A stretch of DNA of 17,619 nt from Pseudomonadota bacterium (GTDB lineage Bacteria; Pseudomonadota; Alphaproteobacteria; Rhizobiales; Xanthobacteraceae). Under the pieces are notes generated by a model, which did not search any database, had not been told where the DNA came from, and saw only the letters and a list, made by a program, of their open reading frames with translations. Of this stretch, positions 6,828-14,659 are shown piece by piece. Each line of letters opens with the position of its first letter. Positions within the stretch are counted from its first letter, which is position 1. The stretch is taken from the NCBI GenBank assembly GCA_023387555.1, contig JAEWHY010000512.1, positions 1-17,619 of the forward strand, written 5' to 3'. The translations under genes and the position numbers were made by a program.

Positions 6828-7820
6828 ATGTCGCTCGATTCTCGGCCGCTTGATGCGGACCAGATCGTGGATCGCCGCCGCTTGCGGCGGAAACTGACCT
6901 TCTGGCGTGTGCTGACGGTTCTCGTCGTCATCGCCGCGGTCGGAGCAATTGCCGCCGTCTCGCGGCAGGACTCGCTGAGCGGGGCCACCTCCGGGTCTAT
7001 CGCGCGCGTCACGATCTCCGGTCTGATCCGCGGCAGTCAGGCGCGGGTCGAGGCGCTCGAACGGCTGGGCAATTCCGGCGCCAAGGCGGTCATCGTCCAT
7101 ATCGACAGCCCTGGCGGCACCACGGCCGGCTCCGAACAGCTCTACGACGCGCTGGTCCGCCTCAAGGCCAAGAAGCCGATGGTGGTTGTCGTCGACGGGC
7201 TGTGCGCGTCCGGCGGCTACATCGCGGCGCTGGCCTCCGACCACATCATCGCGCAGAGCGCCTCGCTGGTCGGCTCGATCGGCGTGCTCATCCAGTATCC
7301 GAATTTCACCGATCTGTTGAAGACCGTCGGCGTGAAGGTCGAGGACGTGAAGTCATCGCCGCTCAAGGCCGCGCCCAACGGTTTCGAGCCGACCTCGCCG
7401 GAGGCGAGGGCCGCACTCGCCTCGATCGTGATGGACTCCTACGACTGGTTCAAGGAACTGGTCGGCAAGCGCCGCACCCTTGAGGGCGAGGCGCTCGCCA
7501 AGGTCGCGGACGGTCGCGTCTTCACCGGGCGTCAGGCCCTGGATCTGAAGCTGATCGACCAGCTCGGCAACGAGCAGACCGCGATCGCGTGGCTCGCCAA
7601 GGAGAAGGGGATCGACCCGAAGACGCCGGTCCGCAACTTCAGCCTGCGCTCGCGGCTGTCCGACCTTTCGTTCCTGCATCTGACCGCGGTCTCGCTGCTC
7701 AATGCGGTGGGCCTGGACGGGTTCGCGCGGAGCCTCGAACAGTCGGGCGCATTTGCGGCTGTGGAGCGGCTCAATCTTGACGGTCTGCTGGCGCTTTGGC
7801 ACCCTTCGCCGGTCAATTGA
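6828..7820 (+). CDS. sppA: Signal peptide peptidase SppA, 36-kDa type
   Basis: Membrane-anchored serine protease that degrades signal peptides left after secretion. The 330-residue product has a basic N-terminus (DRRRLRRKL) and one membrane segment at about 25-44, then a Clp/crotonase-like S49 domain with VIVHIDSPGGT, VVDGLCASGGYIAAL and LVGSIGVLIQYPNF. The nucleophile is Ser128 in CASGGY and the general base is probably Lys180 in SSPLKA. Their 52-residue spacing equals that of the Ser147/Lys199 dyad of Bacillus subtilis SppA. The ATG at 6828 is chosen over one 45 codons upstream, which falls inside the rpsA terminator; AGGAG precedes the chosen start by 8 nt. It is a single-domain form, unlike the double-length 67-kDa E. 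coli enzyme. Confidence 0.95.
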   Translation: MSLDSRPLDADQIVDRRRLRRKLTFWRVLTVLVVIAAVGAIAAVSRQDSLSGATSGSIARVTISGLIRGSQARVEALERLGNSGAKAVIVHIDSPGGTTAGSEQLYDALVRLKAKKPMVVVVDGLCASGGYIAALASDHIIAQSASLVGSIGVLIQYPNFTDLLKTVGVKVEDVKSSPLKAAPNGFEPTSPEARAALASIVMDSYDWFKELVGKRRTLEGEALAKVADGRVFTGRQALDLKLIDQLGNEQTAIAWLAKEKGIDPKTPVRNFSLRSRLSDLSFLHLTAVSLLNAVGLDGFARSLEQSGAFAAVERLNLDGLLALWHPSPVN

Positions 7821-7882
7821 GTGTGGACAAGGCCTGCCCGCGAGAGGGTTGGCCTTGCCGACGCGCATATCGGGCGGCGTGG

Positions 7883-8173
7883 ATGATCAAGTCGGATTTG
7901 GTTACGAAGATTGCGGCACAGAATCCGCATCTTTATCAGCGGGACGTCGAGAACATCGTCAACGCGATCCTGAACGAGGTTACCGCGGCGCTTGCACGGG
8001 GCGACAGAGTCGAACTGCGCGGCTTCGGTGCTTTTTCGGTGAAGCACCGGCCGGCACGCACGGGTCGCAATCCGCGCACGGGCGAGCATGTCTCGGTCGA
8101 GAAGAAGTCGGTGCCATTCTTCAAGACCGGCAAGGAAATGCGCGAGCGGCTGAACCGGGACGACGCGCCTTGA
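7883..8173 (+). CDS. ihfB: Integration host factor subunit beta
   Basis: DNA-bending nucleoid protein that pairs with IHF-alpha and shapes promoters and recombination sites. The 96-residue product has the HU/IHF fold: helices in residues 3-39 (SDLVTKIAAQNPHLYQRDVENIV), then GDRVELRGFGAFSVKHRPAR and the DNA-binding arm GRNPRTGE with intercalating Pro64, ending in VPFFKTGKEMRERL. The arm sequence and the start MIKSDLV favour the beta subunit over HU or IHF-alpha. The ATG at 7883 gives the normal family length; an in-frame ATG 29 codons earlier would overlap sppA. The ribosome site is weak (GGGCGG). It lies 62 nt after sppA. Confidence 0.95.
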   Translation: MIKSDLVTKIAAQNPHLYQRDVENIVNAILNEVTAALARGDRVELRGFGAFSVKHRPARTGRNPRTGEHVSVEKKSVPFFKTGKEMRERLNRDDAP

Positions 8174-8264
8174 GGCGACAGACTTTCCGGCTCCGGGCGT
8201 AAATCCCGCGGGGCTGCCATCGGGCTGGACATCACATGCGCCCAGCCTTTGTGTCTGTGTTCCG

Positions 8265-8282
8265 TCCGGGGTTTGCCCCGGA
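8265..8282. repeat. Hairpin between ihfB and lapA
   Basis: TCCGGGG (8265-8271) and CCCCGGA (8276-8282) form a perfect 7-bp stem with loop TTTG in the 140-nt gap. No T tract follows on the plus strand, so it is a weak terminator or a processing/attenuation hairpin. On the minus strand nothing upstream needs terminating. Confidence 0.4.
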
Positions 8283-8313
8283 ATCGCCATCATTAGGTTG
8301 GTGGGTCGATCCC

Positions 8314-8685
8314 ATGCTCCGCAAAATCGTCTTCTGGCTGGTTCTGATACCGATCGCGATCGTGATCCTGATGTTCGCGCTCGCGAACCGCGAGGTCGTG
8401 ACCGTCTCCTTCGATCCGTTCAACGCGGCTGCGCCCGCGGCCTCGATCAGCATCCCGCTGTTCGTTCTGACCTTCGTTCTCGTCATCCTGGGTGTCTTCA
8501 TTGGCGGAGCGGCATCCTGGCTGCGTCAGTCCGGCTACCGCCGCGCCGCGAAGCGCCGCGATGCCGACGTCAACGCGCTTCGCCGCGAAATCGAAACGCT
8601 GAACGCGAAGCTCGAGGACAAGTTTGAGGCGCCGGTTTCCAACCAGGCCGCACGCCTCGCCTATCGGCCGCCGACGAGCGCGTGA
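8314..8685 (+). CDS. LapA-domain (DUF1049) inner-membrane protein
   Basis: Small membrane protein of the LapA family. The E. coli member, LapA, is encoded with LapB and linked to lipopolysaccharide assembly, though the family's biochemical role is poorly known. The 123-residue product has a membrane segment at 5-24 (IVFWLVLIPIAIVILMFAL), a short polar loop with the typical ANREVVTVSFDPF, and a second segment at about 47-68 with IGGAASWL. A charged cytoplasmic tail from residue 71 is likely to form a coiled coil (DVNALRREIETLNAKLEDKFE). The ATG at 8314 puts the first membrane helix directly at the N-terminus; an in-frame ATG 26 codons earlier gives an unconserved extension. It sits between ihfB and an OCD-family gene and overlaps the latter's possible GTG start by 4 nt. 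No lapB is nearby. Confidence 0.85.
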   Translation: MLRKIVFWLVLIPIAIVILMFALANREVVTVSFDPFNAAAPAASISIPLFVLTFVLVILGVFIGGAASWLRQSGYRRAAKRRDADVNALRREIETLNAKLEDKFEAPVSNQAARLAYRPPTSA

Positions 8686-9641
8686 GCCGTCGGGCCATGC
8701 GCATCGTCACCGCAGAGGAAATCCAGTCCGTCCTGACGTACCGCGCGTTGATTGACGCGCTTGGCGAGGCCTTCCGTTCCGACATCACGGTGCCGACGCG
8801 CCATCACCACACCATTCCGACGGCGGGGACGAACGCCACACTGCTCCTGATGCCGGCATGGGAGGCGGGCAACGACCGTTTCCTCGGCTGCAAGATCGTC
8901 ACCGTGTTCCCCGACAATGCCAAGGCGCAGCGGCCTTCGGTCCACGGGCAGTATCTGCTGCTGTCCGGAGAGACCGGGGAGCCGCTGGCGATGATGGACG
9001 GGCGCGCGCTGACGGTCTGGCGCACCGCTTGCGCTTCGGCGCTCGCAGCGGGCTATCTCGCGCGCGAGGATGCCTCGCATCTCGTGATGGTGGGCGCGGG
9101 GGCGCTTGCGCCGCATCTGATCCGCGCGCATCTCAGCGTGCGACCGATCCGGCGAGTGACGCTCTGGAACCGGACGCGGGCGCGGGCGGTGGCGCTCGGT
9201 TTCGGAATTGCGGTTGCGGGCATCGAGGTCGACATCGCCGAGACGCTCGAGGAGGCCGTGCGCGATGCCGACATCGTGTCCTGCGCAACGCTGGCGGCGG
9301 AGCCGCTGATCAAGGGGCAATGGCTGAAAAAGGGAGCGCACCTCGACCTCGTCGGCGGCTTCACCCCGAAAATGCGCGAGGCCGACGATCAGGCGGTCAA
9401 ACGCGCGCGGATTTTCGTCGATACGCGCGCGGGGGCAGCCAAGGAGGCGGGCGACATCGTGGTGCCGCTGAAAAAGAAGATCATCGATGCCAAGGCCATC
9501 AAGGGCGACCTGTTCGATCTGACCCGCGGCAAGATCAAGGGCCGCACCTCCGAAAGCCAGATCACCCTTTTCAAGTCGGTCGGCACCGCGATCGAGGACC
9601 TCGCCGCCGCCATGCTGGTGTGGAAGTCGCTGTCGGCCTGA
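8682..9641 (+). CDS. Ornithine cyclodeaminase/mu-crystallin family protein (copy 1)
   Basis: NAD(P)-dependent enzyme of the OCD/mu-crystallin superfamily, 319 residues. Seen: a substrate domain with FLGCKIVTVFPDN (Lys71, matching the family's conserved lysine), VWRTACASALAA (Arg114), a Rossmann motif VGAGALAP (137-144), and the C-terminal ITLFKSVGTAIEDLAAA. Where true ornithine cyclodeaminase of Pseudomonas putida has its catalytic Asp228 in a GGD segment, this protein has GGF (225-227). It is therefore more likely a ketimine or 1-pyrroline-2-carboxylate reductase, or an alanine-dehydrogenase-like enzyme. That is inference. The GTG at 8682 overlaps the lapA stop (GTGA), suggesting coupling; ATG at 8697 (MRIVTAEE) is an equally reasonable start. 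It lies 37 nt upstream of trpF. Confidence 0.85.
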   Translation: MSRRAMRIVTAEEIQSVLTYRALIDALGEAFRSDITVPTRHHHTIPTAGTNATLLLMPAWEAGNDRFLGCKIVTVFPDNAKAQRPSVHGQYLLLSGETGEPLAMMDGRALTVWRTACASALAAGYLAREDASHLVMVGAGALAPHLIRAHLSVRPIRRVTLWNRTRARAVALGFGIAVAGIEVDIAETLEEAVRDADIVSCATLAAEPLIKGQWLKKGAHLDLVGGFTPKMREADDQAVKRARIFVDTRAGAAKEAGDIVVPLKKKIIDAKAIKGDLFDLTRGKIKGRTSESQITLFKSVGTAIEDLAAAMLVWKSLSA

Positions 9642-9678
9642 CGGCAGACACGATGGTTCGGGCGCGCTAGAACACCGC

Positions 9679-10353
9679 ATGGCCATTCTGACCAAGATTT
9701 GCGGACTGACCACGGCGGACGCGCTCGACGCGGCGCTCGGCGAGGGCGCCGATTTCGTCGGCTTCGTTTTTTTCCCGCGGTCGCCGCGCAATCTGCCGCT
9801 CGATCTCGCCGGTGCGCTGGGCGCCCGCGCGCAAGGCCGGGCGCGCAAGGTGGCGCTCACGGTCGATGCCGATGACGGCCTTCATGCCGCGATCGTGGAG
9901 ACGCTCGCCCCCGACCTGCTGCAGTTGCACGGGCACGAGACGCCGGAGCGGGTTGCCGCACTGAAGGCGCGGTTCGGCCTGCCGGTGGTCAAGGCTTTGC
10001 CGGTGGAAACGCGGCGCGATCTCGATGCCGTGGCGGCCTACGCCGGGATTGCCGACTGGATTCTGTTCGACGCCAAGCCGCCGAAGGACGCGACCCGCCC
10101 GGGCGGGCTCGGCAAGGCGTTCGACTGGGCGCTCCTGAAAAACCTTGATCCGGGCCTGCCCTTCATGCTTTCCGGAGGGCTCGAACCGGGAAATGTCGGG
10201 CAGGCGCTGGCGATCACCCGGGCGCCTGCGGTTGACGTTTCGTCCGGCGTCGAAATACGGCCGGGCATCAAGGACCCATCGAAAATCGTTGATTTCATCC
10301 GCGCCGTGCGTGCGGCGGATGCAGCACGGGCGAAAGTGGCAAGCAGCGCATGA
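9679..10353 (+). CDS. trpF: Phosphoribosylanthranilate isomerase
   Basis: Converts N-(5'-phosphoribosyl)anthranilate to CdRP, the third committed step to tryptophan. The 224-residue (beta-alpha)8 barrel starts MAILTKICGLTT with the catalytic Cys8. It continues with ADFVGFVFFPRSPR, LLQLHGHE, the catalytic Asp131 in WILFDAKPP, PGGLGKAFDW, and the phosphate-binding PFMLSGGLEPGNV and VDVSSGVE near the C-terminus. All hallmark residues are present and the length is normal. The stop overlaps the trpB start by 4 nt (ATGA). It begins the compact trpFBA group. Confidence 0.97.
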   Translation: MAILTKICGLTTADALDAALGEGADFVGFVFFPRSPRNLPLDLAGALGARAQGRARKVALTVDADDGLHAAIVETLAPDLLQLHGHETPERVAALKARFGLPVVKALPVETRRDLDAVAAYAGIADWILFDAKPPKDATRPGGLGKAFDWALLKNLDPGLPFMLSGGLEPGNVGQALAITRAPAVDVSSGVEIRPGIKDPSKIVDFIRAVRAADAARAKVASSA

Positions 10354-11564
10354 GTATCCAGCCGAATTCCTTCCGTACCGGACCCGACGAAACCGGGCAT
10401 TTCGGCATCTATGGCGGCCGCTTTGTCGCCGAGACGCTGATGCCCCTGATCCTCGACCTCGAGAAGGCCTATGCCGACGCCAGGAACGACCCGGCCTTCC
10501 AGAAGGAGATGGATTACTACCTCGCGCATTATGTCGGGCGGCCGAGCGCGCTGTATTTCGCGGAGCGGCTGACGGATCATTTCGGCGGGGCGAAGATCTA
10601 CTTCAAGCGCGAGGAGCTCAACCACACCGGCGCGCACAAGGTGAACAACGTGCTCGGCCAGATCATGCTGGCGCGCCGCATGGGCAAGACCCGGGTCATC
10701 GCCGAGACCGGCGCCGGCATGCATGGCGTCGCCACCGCCACGTTGTGCGCGCGCTTCGGGCTGCCCTGCATCGTCTATATGGGCGCGGTCGACGTGGAGC
10801 GGCAGAAGCCGAACGTGTTCCGCATGAAGATGCTGGGCGCAGAGGTGGTGCCGGTGCAATCCGGGTCGAAGACCCTCAAGGATGCGATGAACGAGGCGCT
10901 GCGCGACTGGGTGACCAATGTCGCCGACACCTTCTACTGCATCGGCACGGTCGCCGGTCCGCATCCGTATCCGATGATGGTGCGCGACTTCCAGTGCGTG
11001 ATCGGCAACGAGACCCGCGCGCAGATGATGGAAGCGGAAGGCCGCTTGCCGGATTCGCTGCTCGCCTGCATCGGCGGCGGCTCGAACGCCATGGGGCTGT
11101 TCCATCCTTTCCTGGATGACAAGGACGTGGAGATTTACGGCGTCGAGGCCGCGGGCCACGGCATTCCGTCCGGCCTGCACGCGGCCTCGGTCAGCGGCGG
11201 CCGGCCCGGCGTCCTGCATGGCAATCGCACCTATCTGCTGATGAACGAGGACGGGCAGATCAACGAGGCGCATTCGATCTCGGCCGGCCTCGATTATCCC
11301 GGCATCGGGCCGGAGCATGCCTGGCTCGCCGATATGGGGCGGGTGAAATTCCTCTCGGCCACCGACGACGAGGCCGTCGAAGCGCTGCAACTCTGCTCGA
11401 AGCTCGAAGGCATCATTCCGGCGCTCGAGACCGCGCATGCCCTTGCCAAGGTGAAGGACCTCGCGCCGAACAAGCCAAAGGATCATCTGATGGTGGTCAA
11501 TATTTCCGGCCGCGGCGACAAGGATTTGGCGAGCGTTGCCGACTATCTGGGGACGTCGATCTGA
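10350..11564 (+). CDS. trpB: Tryptophan synthase beta chain
   Basis: PLP enzyme that condenses indole with serine to give tryptophan, in the alpha2-beta2 complex with TrpA. The 404-residue product carries LNHTGAHKVNN with PLP-binding Lys97, the catalytic Glu119 in IAETGAGMHG, GRPSALYFAERL, and the phosphate-binding loop CIGGGSNAMG (240-249). The tail includes HLMVVNISGRGDKD. The ATG overlaps the trpF stop and the last base is shared with the trpA ATG (TGATG), so the genes should be translationally coupled. It is of the standard TrpB1 type, with no unusual insertions. A 521-codon antisense open frame is a shadow. Confidence 0.98.
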   Translation: MSIQPNSFRTGPDETGHFGIYGGRFVAETLMPLILDLEKAYADARNDPAFQKEMDYYLAHYVGRPSALYFAERLTDHFGGAKIYFKREELNHTGAHKVNNVLGQIMLARRMGKTRVIAETGAGMHGVATATLCARFGLPCIVYMGAVDVERQKPNVFRMKMLGAEVVPVQSGSKTLKDAMNEALRDWVTNVADTFYCIGTVAGPHPYPMMVRDFQCVIGNETRAQMMEAEGRLPDSLLACIGGGSNAMGLFHPFLDDKDVEIYGVEAAGHGIPSGLHAASVSGGRPGVLHGNRTYLLMNEDGQINEAHSISAGLDYPGIGPEHAWLADMGRVKFLSATDDEAVEALQLCSKLEGIIPALETAHALAKVKDLAPNKPKDHLMVVNISGRGDKDLASVADYLGTSI

Positions 11565-12403
11565 TGACCACACGCATTGACCGTTGCTTCGCCGAACTTG
11601 CACGCGAGGGCCGCGCCGGCCTCGTCACCTTTGTAATGGCGGGCGATCCCGATTATGCCACCGCGCTGGCTCTGATTTCTGCGCTGCCGAAGGCCGGCGC
11701 CGATGTGATCGAGATCGGCATGCCGTTCACCGATCCGATGGCGGACGGCCCGGCGATTCAGGCGGCCGGTCTGCGGGCGCTCAAGGGCGGGCAGACGCTG
11801 GCGAAGACGCTGCAGATGGTCCGCGAATTCCGCAAGGGCGATGCGGATACGCCGATCGTCCTGATGGGCTATTACAATCCGATCTACATCTATGGCGTCG
11901 ACCGCTTTCTCGTTGACGCGATTGCGGCCGGGGTCGATGGCCTCATCATCGTCGATCTGCCGCCCGAGGAAGACGCCGAACTCTGCGTCCCCGCGCTCAA
12001 GGCCGGACTGAATTTCATCCGGCTGGCCACGCCCACGACCGATGACAAGCGCCTGCCGACCGTTCTCACGAATACATCGGGCTTCGTCTATTACGTCTCG
12101 ATCACCGGCATCACCGGATCGGCGACGCCGAATGCGACGCGCGTTTCGGATGCTGTCGCCCGCATCAAGCGCCATACCGCTTTGCCGGTTGCCGTCGGCT
12201 TCGGCGTCCGGACCGCACAGAATGCGCGCGAGATCGCGCAAGGGGCGGACGCGGTGGTGGTCGGATCCGCTCTGATCGACAAGCTTCGCGAAAGCCTCGA
12301 TGCAGAAGGCCAGGCAACGGCGGGAACGATCAGTGCTGTGACGGCACTCGTGTCCGAACTTGCCGAGGGTGTCCGCTCAGTGCGGAGGATCGCCGCGGAG
12401 TAG
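11564..12403 (+). CDS. trpA: Tryptophan synthase alpha chain
   Basis: Cleaves indole-3-glycerol phosphate to indole and glyceraldehyde 3-phosphate, passing indole through the tunnel to TrpB. The 279-residue TIM barrel has catalytic Glu50 and Asp61 in ADVIEIGMPFTDPMADGPAIQ. It continues with LMGYYNPIYIYG, GLIIVDLPPEE, FVYYVSITGITGS and PVAVGFGVRT (phosphate site), then ADAVVVGSAL. Length and motifs are normal. It shares one base with the trpB stop. A weak 5-bp stem (GTTCT 12405-12409 / AGAAC 12424-12428) and five T residues follow, then a Bug-type gene 46 nt on, so termination here may be leaky. Confidence 0.97.
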   Translation: MTTRIDRCFAELAREGRAGLVTFVMAGDPDYATALALISALPKAGADVIEIGMPFTDPMADGPAIQAAGLRALKGGQTLAKTLQMVREFRKGDADTPIVLMGYYNPIYIYGVDRFLVDAIAAGVDGLIIVDLPPEEDAELCVPALKAGLNFIRLATPTTDDKRLPTVLTNTSGFVYYVSITGITGSATPNATRVSDAVARIKRHTALPVAVGFGVRTAQNAREIAQGADAVVVGSALIDKLRESLDAEGQATAGTISAVTALVSELAEGVRSVRRIAAE

Positions 12404-12404
12404 C

Positions 12405-12436
12405 GTTCTAAACGTTCAAAATAAGAACTAATTTTT
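12405..12436 (+). terminator. Weak possible terminator after trpA
   Basis: GTTCT (12405-12409) can pair with AGAAC (12424-12428) across a 14-nt loop, and TTTTT (12432-12436) follows. The stem is short and AT-rich, so it could be chance. If it is not functional, trp transcripts would read into the Bug gene at 12450. Confidence 0.25.
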
Positions 12437-12449
12437 GGGAGGTTTGACT

Positions 12450-13436
12450 GTGCTGACTCGACGGACTTGGTTGCTCGGAGCCGCAGGCGCATTGACTGCG
12501 AGCCAGTTTTCCCCGCCGCGTTCGGCGCACGCGCAGGTCATCTCCCAGACTGCGAAGGTCGTGGTCCCGTTCCCGGCCGGTGGCAGCACCGACGCGCTGG
12601 CGCGGATCATGGCCGACAAGCTGAAGGGCGGCTATGCGCCGGCGACCATCGTCGAGAACCGGGTCGGCGCAGCGGGCCGTCTCGCCGTCGAATACGTCAA
12701 GAATGCCGAGGCCGATGGCAGCGTCATGCTGTTCACGCCGGATTTCGTGATGACGGTCTATCCGCACAGTTTCCGGTCGCTGAACTACGATCCGGCGCGC
12801 GATTTCACGCCGGTCGCGACCGTCGCCAAATCCGCCTTGTGCATCAATGTCGGCCCGGCGGTGCCCGCCGAGGTCAAGACGCTCGGCGACTTCGTGCAAT
12901 GGTGCAAGGCGAATCCGAAGACGGCGACATACGCGACGACGGCGGCTGGCGGTACGCCGCATTTCGCCGGCCTGATGCTGTCGCAGGCTTCGAAGGTCGA
13001 CATGACCCCGGTCCATTACAAGGGAGGCGCGCCTGCCTTGCAGGACCTGATCGGCGGCCATGTCTCGTCGAGCGTCAACCCGGTGAGCGAGGCCTTGCCG
13101 TTTGCGCAGTCCGGCAAAATCCGGACGCTTGCGGTCACCAGTCCGAAGCGATCGACCTTCCTGCCGGATGTGCCGACGATGAAAGAGTCGGGTTATGACA
13201 TTGCTATCGAGGCCTGGCTCGGGACGCTGGTGCCTTCGAAGACACCGGCCGACACCGTGGCGAGGCTCAATCAGGCCATCAAGGAGGCGTTCAGCGCCCC
13301 CGACGTGAGGCAGAAGCTGGCCGCGATCGGCAACGAACCGGACTACAAGACGCCGGCCGAATTCGCTGCAACGGTGAAGGCGGACATCGAACGCTGGGGG
13401 CCGGTGGTCAAGGCGTCGGGCTTCGTGGCGGATTGA
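12450..13436 (+). CDS. Bug-family tripartite tricarboxylate transporter substrate-binding protein (Tat-exported)
   Basis: Periplasmic receptor of the TctC/Bug family, which captures carboxylates or related small acids for TTT transporters. The 328-residue product opens with a twin-arginine signal, LTRRTWLLGAAGALTAS, ending AHA-Q near residue 28. Mature landmarks are VVVPFPAGGSTDALAR (family binding-loop motif), VENRVGAAGRLA, TAAGGTPHF, PVHYKGGAPALQDLIGGHV and the conserved FLPDVPTMKESGYD. GTG at 12450 is chosen because GGGAGG lies 7 nt upstream; an in-frame TTG five codons earlier overlaps that site. No TctA or TctB membrane gene is in view, as is common for orphan Bug proteins. It follows trpA by 46 nt and ends at a symmetric terminator. 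The ligand is unknown. Confidence 0.9.
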   Translation: MLTRRTWLLGAAGALTASQFSPPRSAHAQVISQTAKVVVPFPAGGSTDALARIMADKLKGGYAPATIVENRVGAAGRLAVEYVKNAEADGSVMLFTPDFVMTVYPHSFRSLNYDPARDFTPVATVAKSALCINVGPAVPAEVKTLGDFVQWCKANPKTATYATTAAGGTPHFAGLMLSQASKVDMTPVHYKGGAPALQDLIGGHVSSSVNPVSEALPFAQSGKIRTLAVTSPKRSTFLPDVPTMKESGYDIAIEAWLGTLVPSKTPADTVARLNQAIKEAFSAPDVRQKLAAIGNEPDYKTPAEFAATVKADIERWGPVVKASGFVAD

Positions 13437-13487
13437 CCGACCTCTGCCAGGTTTCGGCAGCTGATACGCAGCGACTGCTTCCAAACA

Positions 13488-13521
13488 AAAAAGGTCCCCA
13501 ACGGCTGTTGCGGACCTTTTT
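13488..13521. terminator. Bidirectional terminator between the two convergent Bug genes
   Basis: AAAAAGGTCC (13488-13497) pairs perfectly with GGACCTTTTT (13512-13521). Inside, CAAC (13499-13502) and GTTG (13507-13510) extend the stem past a C/C mismatch to a GGCT loop. An A run on one side and a T run on the other make it work in both directions, ending the plus-strand gene at 13436 and the minus-strand gene at 13560. Confidence 0.9.
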
Positions 13522-13559
13522 CAGTTCGAAGGTGACGGGATCACCCGTCCCGCAGGCGC

Positions 13560-14513
13560 TTACTGAGCGCCGAGACCAAGCTGCTGGATCACTTGCTTCT
13601 TCAGATTGTAGTCGGCGACGGTCTGCTGCTCGAACTTCGCGCCGTTCAGATACTTCAGCGTTTGTCCTGTGGTCTTCGCAGCCTTGCGGACACCCTCGGA
13701 ATTGACCGCGGTCTCGCAGGCCTTTTCCAGCGTGGCGCGCACCGGAGCCGGGATGTTCTTGGGAGCGAACACGCCGATATGCGCCGGCGGAATCGCAATC
13801 TTGACGCTGCCGACTTCCTCGGCCGTCGGGACATCCGGGAAGTCAGGATGACGCACGTTGGCCAGCGCCGCGAGCTTGCCGATGCTGGGCTGGCTGACGA
13901 GTGTGCCAACCGTCACCACGGCAAAGTCGAGATCGCCTTTCAGCAGCGCCGGAACCAGCGCGGCATCGCCGCGATATGGGACGTGCTGGAACTTGAGGCC
14001 CAGCGACGAGGCCATGTGCGCGAACGACAGATGTCCGATCGTGCCGATGCCGGCGCTCCCGAACGTCAGTTCCCCCGGCTTTTCTTTCGCGGCGGCGAGG
14101 AGATCGGCAACGGTCTTGAACTTGGAGTTCGGGCCGACCGCGATCAGGAATACGGTCTCGAACACCTGACAGATGTAGGTGAAGGAATCGACGTTGTAGG
14201 CGACGTTCTTCAACAGGAACGGTGCGTTCGCGATCGGCGTCGTCGGCCCGTATCCGATCGTGTAGCCATCCGGTGCTGCGCGGGTCAGGGCGGTGAATCC
14301 GAGCGTGCCGGAAGCGCCGTCACGGTTGAGGATCACAATGCTCTGCCCGATCGCCTGGCCGAATGCATTGGCGAAGATCCGTCCATTGGCGTCGAGCGCG
14401 CTGCCGGCCGAGAACGGGATGATCATTTCAATCGGGCGGGACGGAAATGTCTGCGCGCTCGCGGCATGCGGCAGCATCAAAGTTGCAATCGCGAGCAGGG
14501 TTCGTTTCAACAT
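13560..14513 (-). CDS. Bug-family tripartite tricarboxylate transporter substrate-binding protein (Sec-exported)
   Basis: Second periplasmic TctC/Bug receptor, 317 residues. A Sec signal peptide, MLKRTLLAIATLMLPHAASA, is cut before Gln21. Then come PSRPIEMIIPFSAGSALDAN (the usual G-G-x-D loop is here AGSALD), LNRDGASGTLGF, ELTFGSAGIGTIGHLS, QHVPYRGDAALVPALLKGD and HPDFPDVPTAEEVG. The ATG at 14513 follows GGAGG and starts the signal peptide; an earlier in-frame start 16 codons upstream adds an unlikely extension. It lies 146 nt downstream of the cupin gene on the same strand, so the two could share a transcript. It is clearly diverged from the Bug protein at 12450, so not a recent duplicate. 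Ligand unknown. Confidence 0.9.
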   Translation of the reverse strand: MLKRTLLAIATLMLPHAASAQTFPSRPIEMIIPFSAGSALDANGRIFANAFGQAIGQSIVILNRDGASGTLGFTALTRAAPDGYTIGYGPTTPIANAPFLLKNVAYNVDSFTYICQVFETVFLIAVGPNSKFKTVADLLAAAKEKPGELTFGSAGIGTIGHLSFAHMASSLGLKFQHVPYRGDAALVPALLKGDLDFAVVTVGTLVSQPSIGKLAALANVRHPDFPDVPTAEEVGSVKIAIPPAHIGVFAPKNIPAPVRATLEKACETAVNSEGVRKAAKTTGQTLKYLNGAKFEQQTVADYNLKKQVIQQLGLGAQ

Positions 14514-14659
14514 GCCTGGCTTCCTCCAGCGTTGGCGGTCGAGTTGAACGGCGTTGTGCACGTTCTCTCACCATCGTGAACTGATTGGGCTACCGCTCGG
14601 GAGGCGTTGGCTCACCGGCAGCGGTTAATAACGCTTCTACTCTGACGGGCTGTCCCGCC

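Noticed and set aside
10038..11603. 521-codon open frame antisense to trpF/trpB
   Set aside because: Shadow of trpB, with no recognisable domain and crossing the trpF-trpB and trpB-trpA junctions.
12408..13484. 358-codon open frame antisense to the first Bug gene
   Set aside because: Arg/His/Asp-rich shadow; the plus strand encodes a complete Bug protein with signal peptide and ribosome site.
13593..14579. 328-codon plus-strand open frame opposite the second Bug gene
   Set aside because: The minus strand has a full Bug protein with signal peptide; this frame shows no family motif.
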